DNA from: Allomuricauda sp. CP2A
GTDB taxonomy: Bacteria > Bacteroidota > Bacteroidia > Flavobacteriales > Flavobacteriaceae
DNA: 64,000 bases
Assembly (NCBI RefSeq): GCF_001683915.1
Contig: NZ_LXTT01000130.1
Location: forward strand, 110,817 to 174,816
Direction of reading: 5' to 3'
The notes beneath the pieces were generated by a model. That model did no database searches and was not told the DNA's origin. It saw nothing but the letters and a program-made list of their open reading frames with translations. Shown here one piece after another: positions 63,964 to 64,000 of the stretch; positions within the stretch are counted from its first letter, which is position 1; each line of letters begins with the position of its first letter. Both the position numbers and the translations under genes were made by a program.

Positions 63964-64000
63964 ATTACCCCTCTGAAACATAGATAATTAATATTAAAAT

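Overview
The window is chromosomal DNA from a member of the Flavobacteriaceae (Bacteroidota), most like a marine Muricauda/Allomuricauda-type genome; the genus is inference. The evidence is the gliding genes gldD and gldE, TonB-dependent receptors, many SSC-type lipoproteins, DUF4270/DUF4199 families, a separate atpD-atpC pair, and repeated Bacteroidota-type -7 elements (TAnnTTTG) with almost no Shine-Dalgarno sequences. There are about 62 protein genes. I see no rRNA, tRNA, CRISPR, prophage or insertion sequence, and no gene-free stretch over 300 bases.

Layout. 1-5.1 kb: partial phosphopantetheinyl transferase, ahcY, a lipoprotein, a D-threonine aldolase/D-serine dehydratase relative, rplU-rpmA and a DUF4199 protein. 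5.3-8.7 kb: a paired active/inactive M16 peptidase operon. 8.9-12.0 kb: a probable copper-uptake locus with an OprC-like receptor. 12.0-15.4 kb: mutY-ssb-gldE-gldD. 15.5-20.6 kb: HU, a 29-residue basic protein with a rare strong Shine-Dalgarno, RNase E/G with a structured leader, a secreted six-hairpin glycosidase and recX. 20.6-28.9 kb: JmjC-like oxygenase and the biotin cluster (bioB, a ketosynthase, bioA, bioD, a DUF2007 protein, bioF), interrupted by an opposite-strand glycosyltransferase. 29-36.5 kb: GNAT, atpDC, a large TonB receptor, glmS. 36.6-44.1 kb: DUF4270 protein, half-length GT5 protein, and panC-panD-flippase-hydrolase-radA. 44.1-49.5 kb: aldo-keto reductase, xth, outer-membrane protein, cysteine hydrolase, TonB receptor. 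49.6-51.3 kb: an AT-rich type II restriction-modification pair, the clearest horizontally acquired piece. 51.4-64 kb: DUF3124 lipoprotein, lactone oxidase, fhs, glyS, coiled-coil protein, comF, Ig-like lipoprotein, nitrilase, ankyrin protein and katG.

The most notable signals are: a small repeat family (cores like GAGCGCAGTCGA and GTCATTCC...GGAATGAC) that sits between genes and also inside the reading frames of the biotin-locus ketosynthase and apparently bioF; the Cys-x3-Met plus His-x-Met copper signature in the 8886-11000 receptor; the Shine-Dalgarno-led 29-residue protein beside a boxA-like RNase leader; and three genes (bioF, glyS, the methyltransferase) whose -7 element ends four bases before the ATG, implying leaderless mRNAs.
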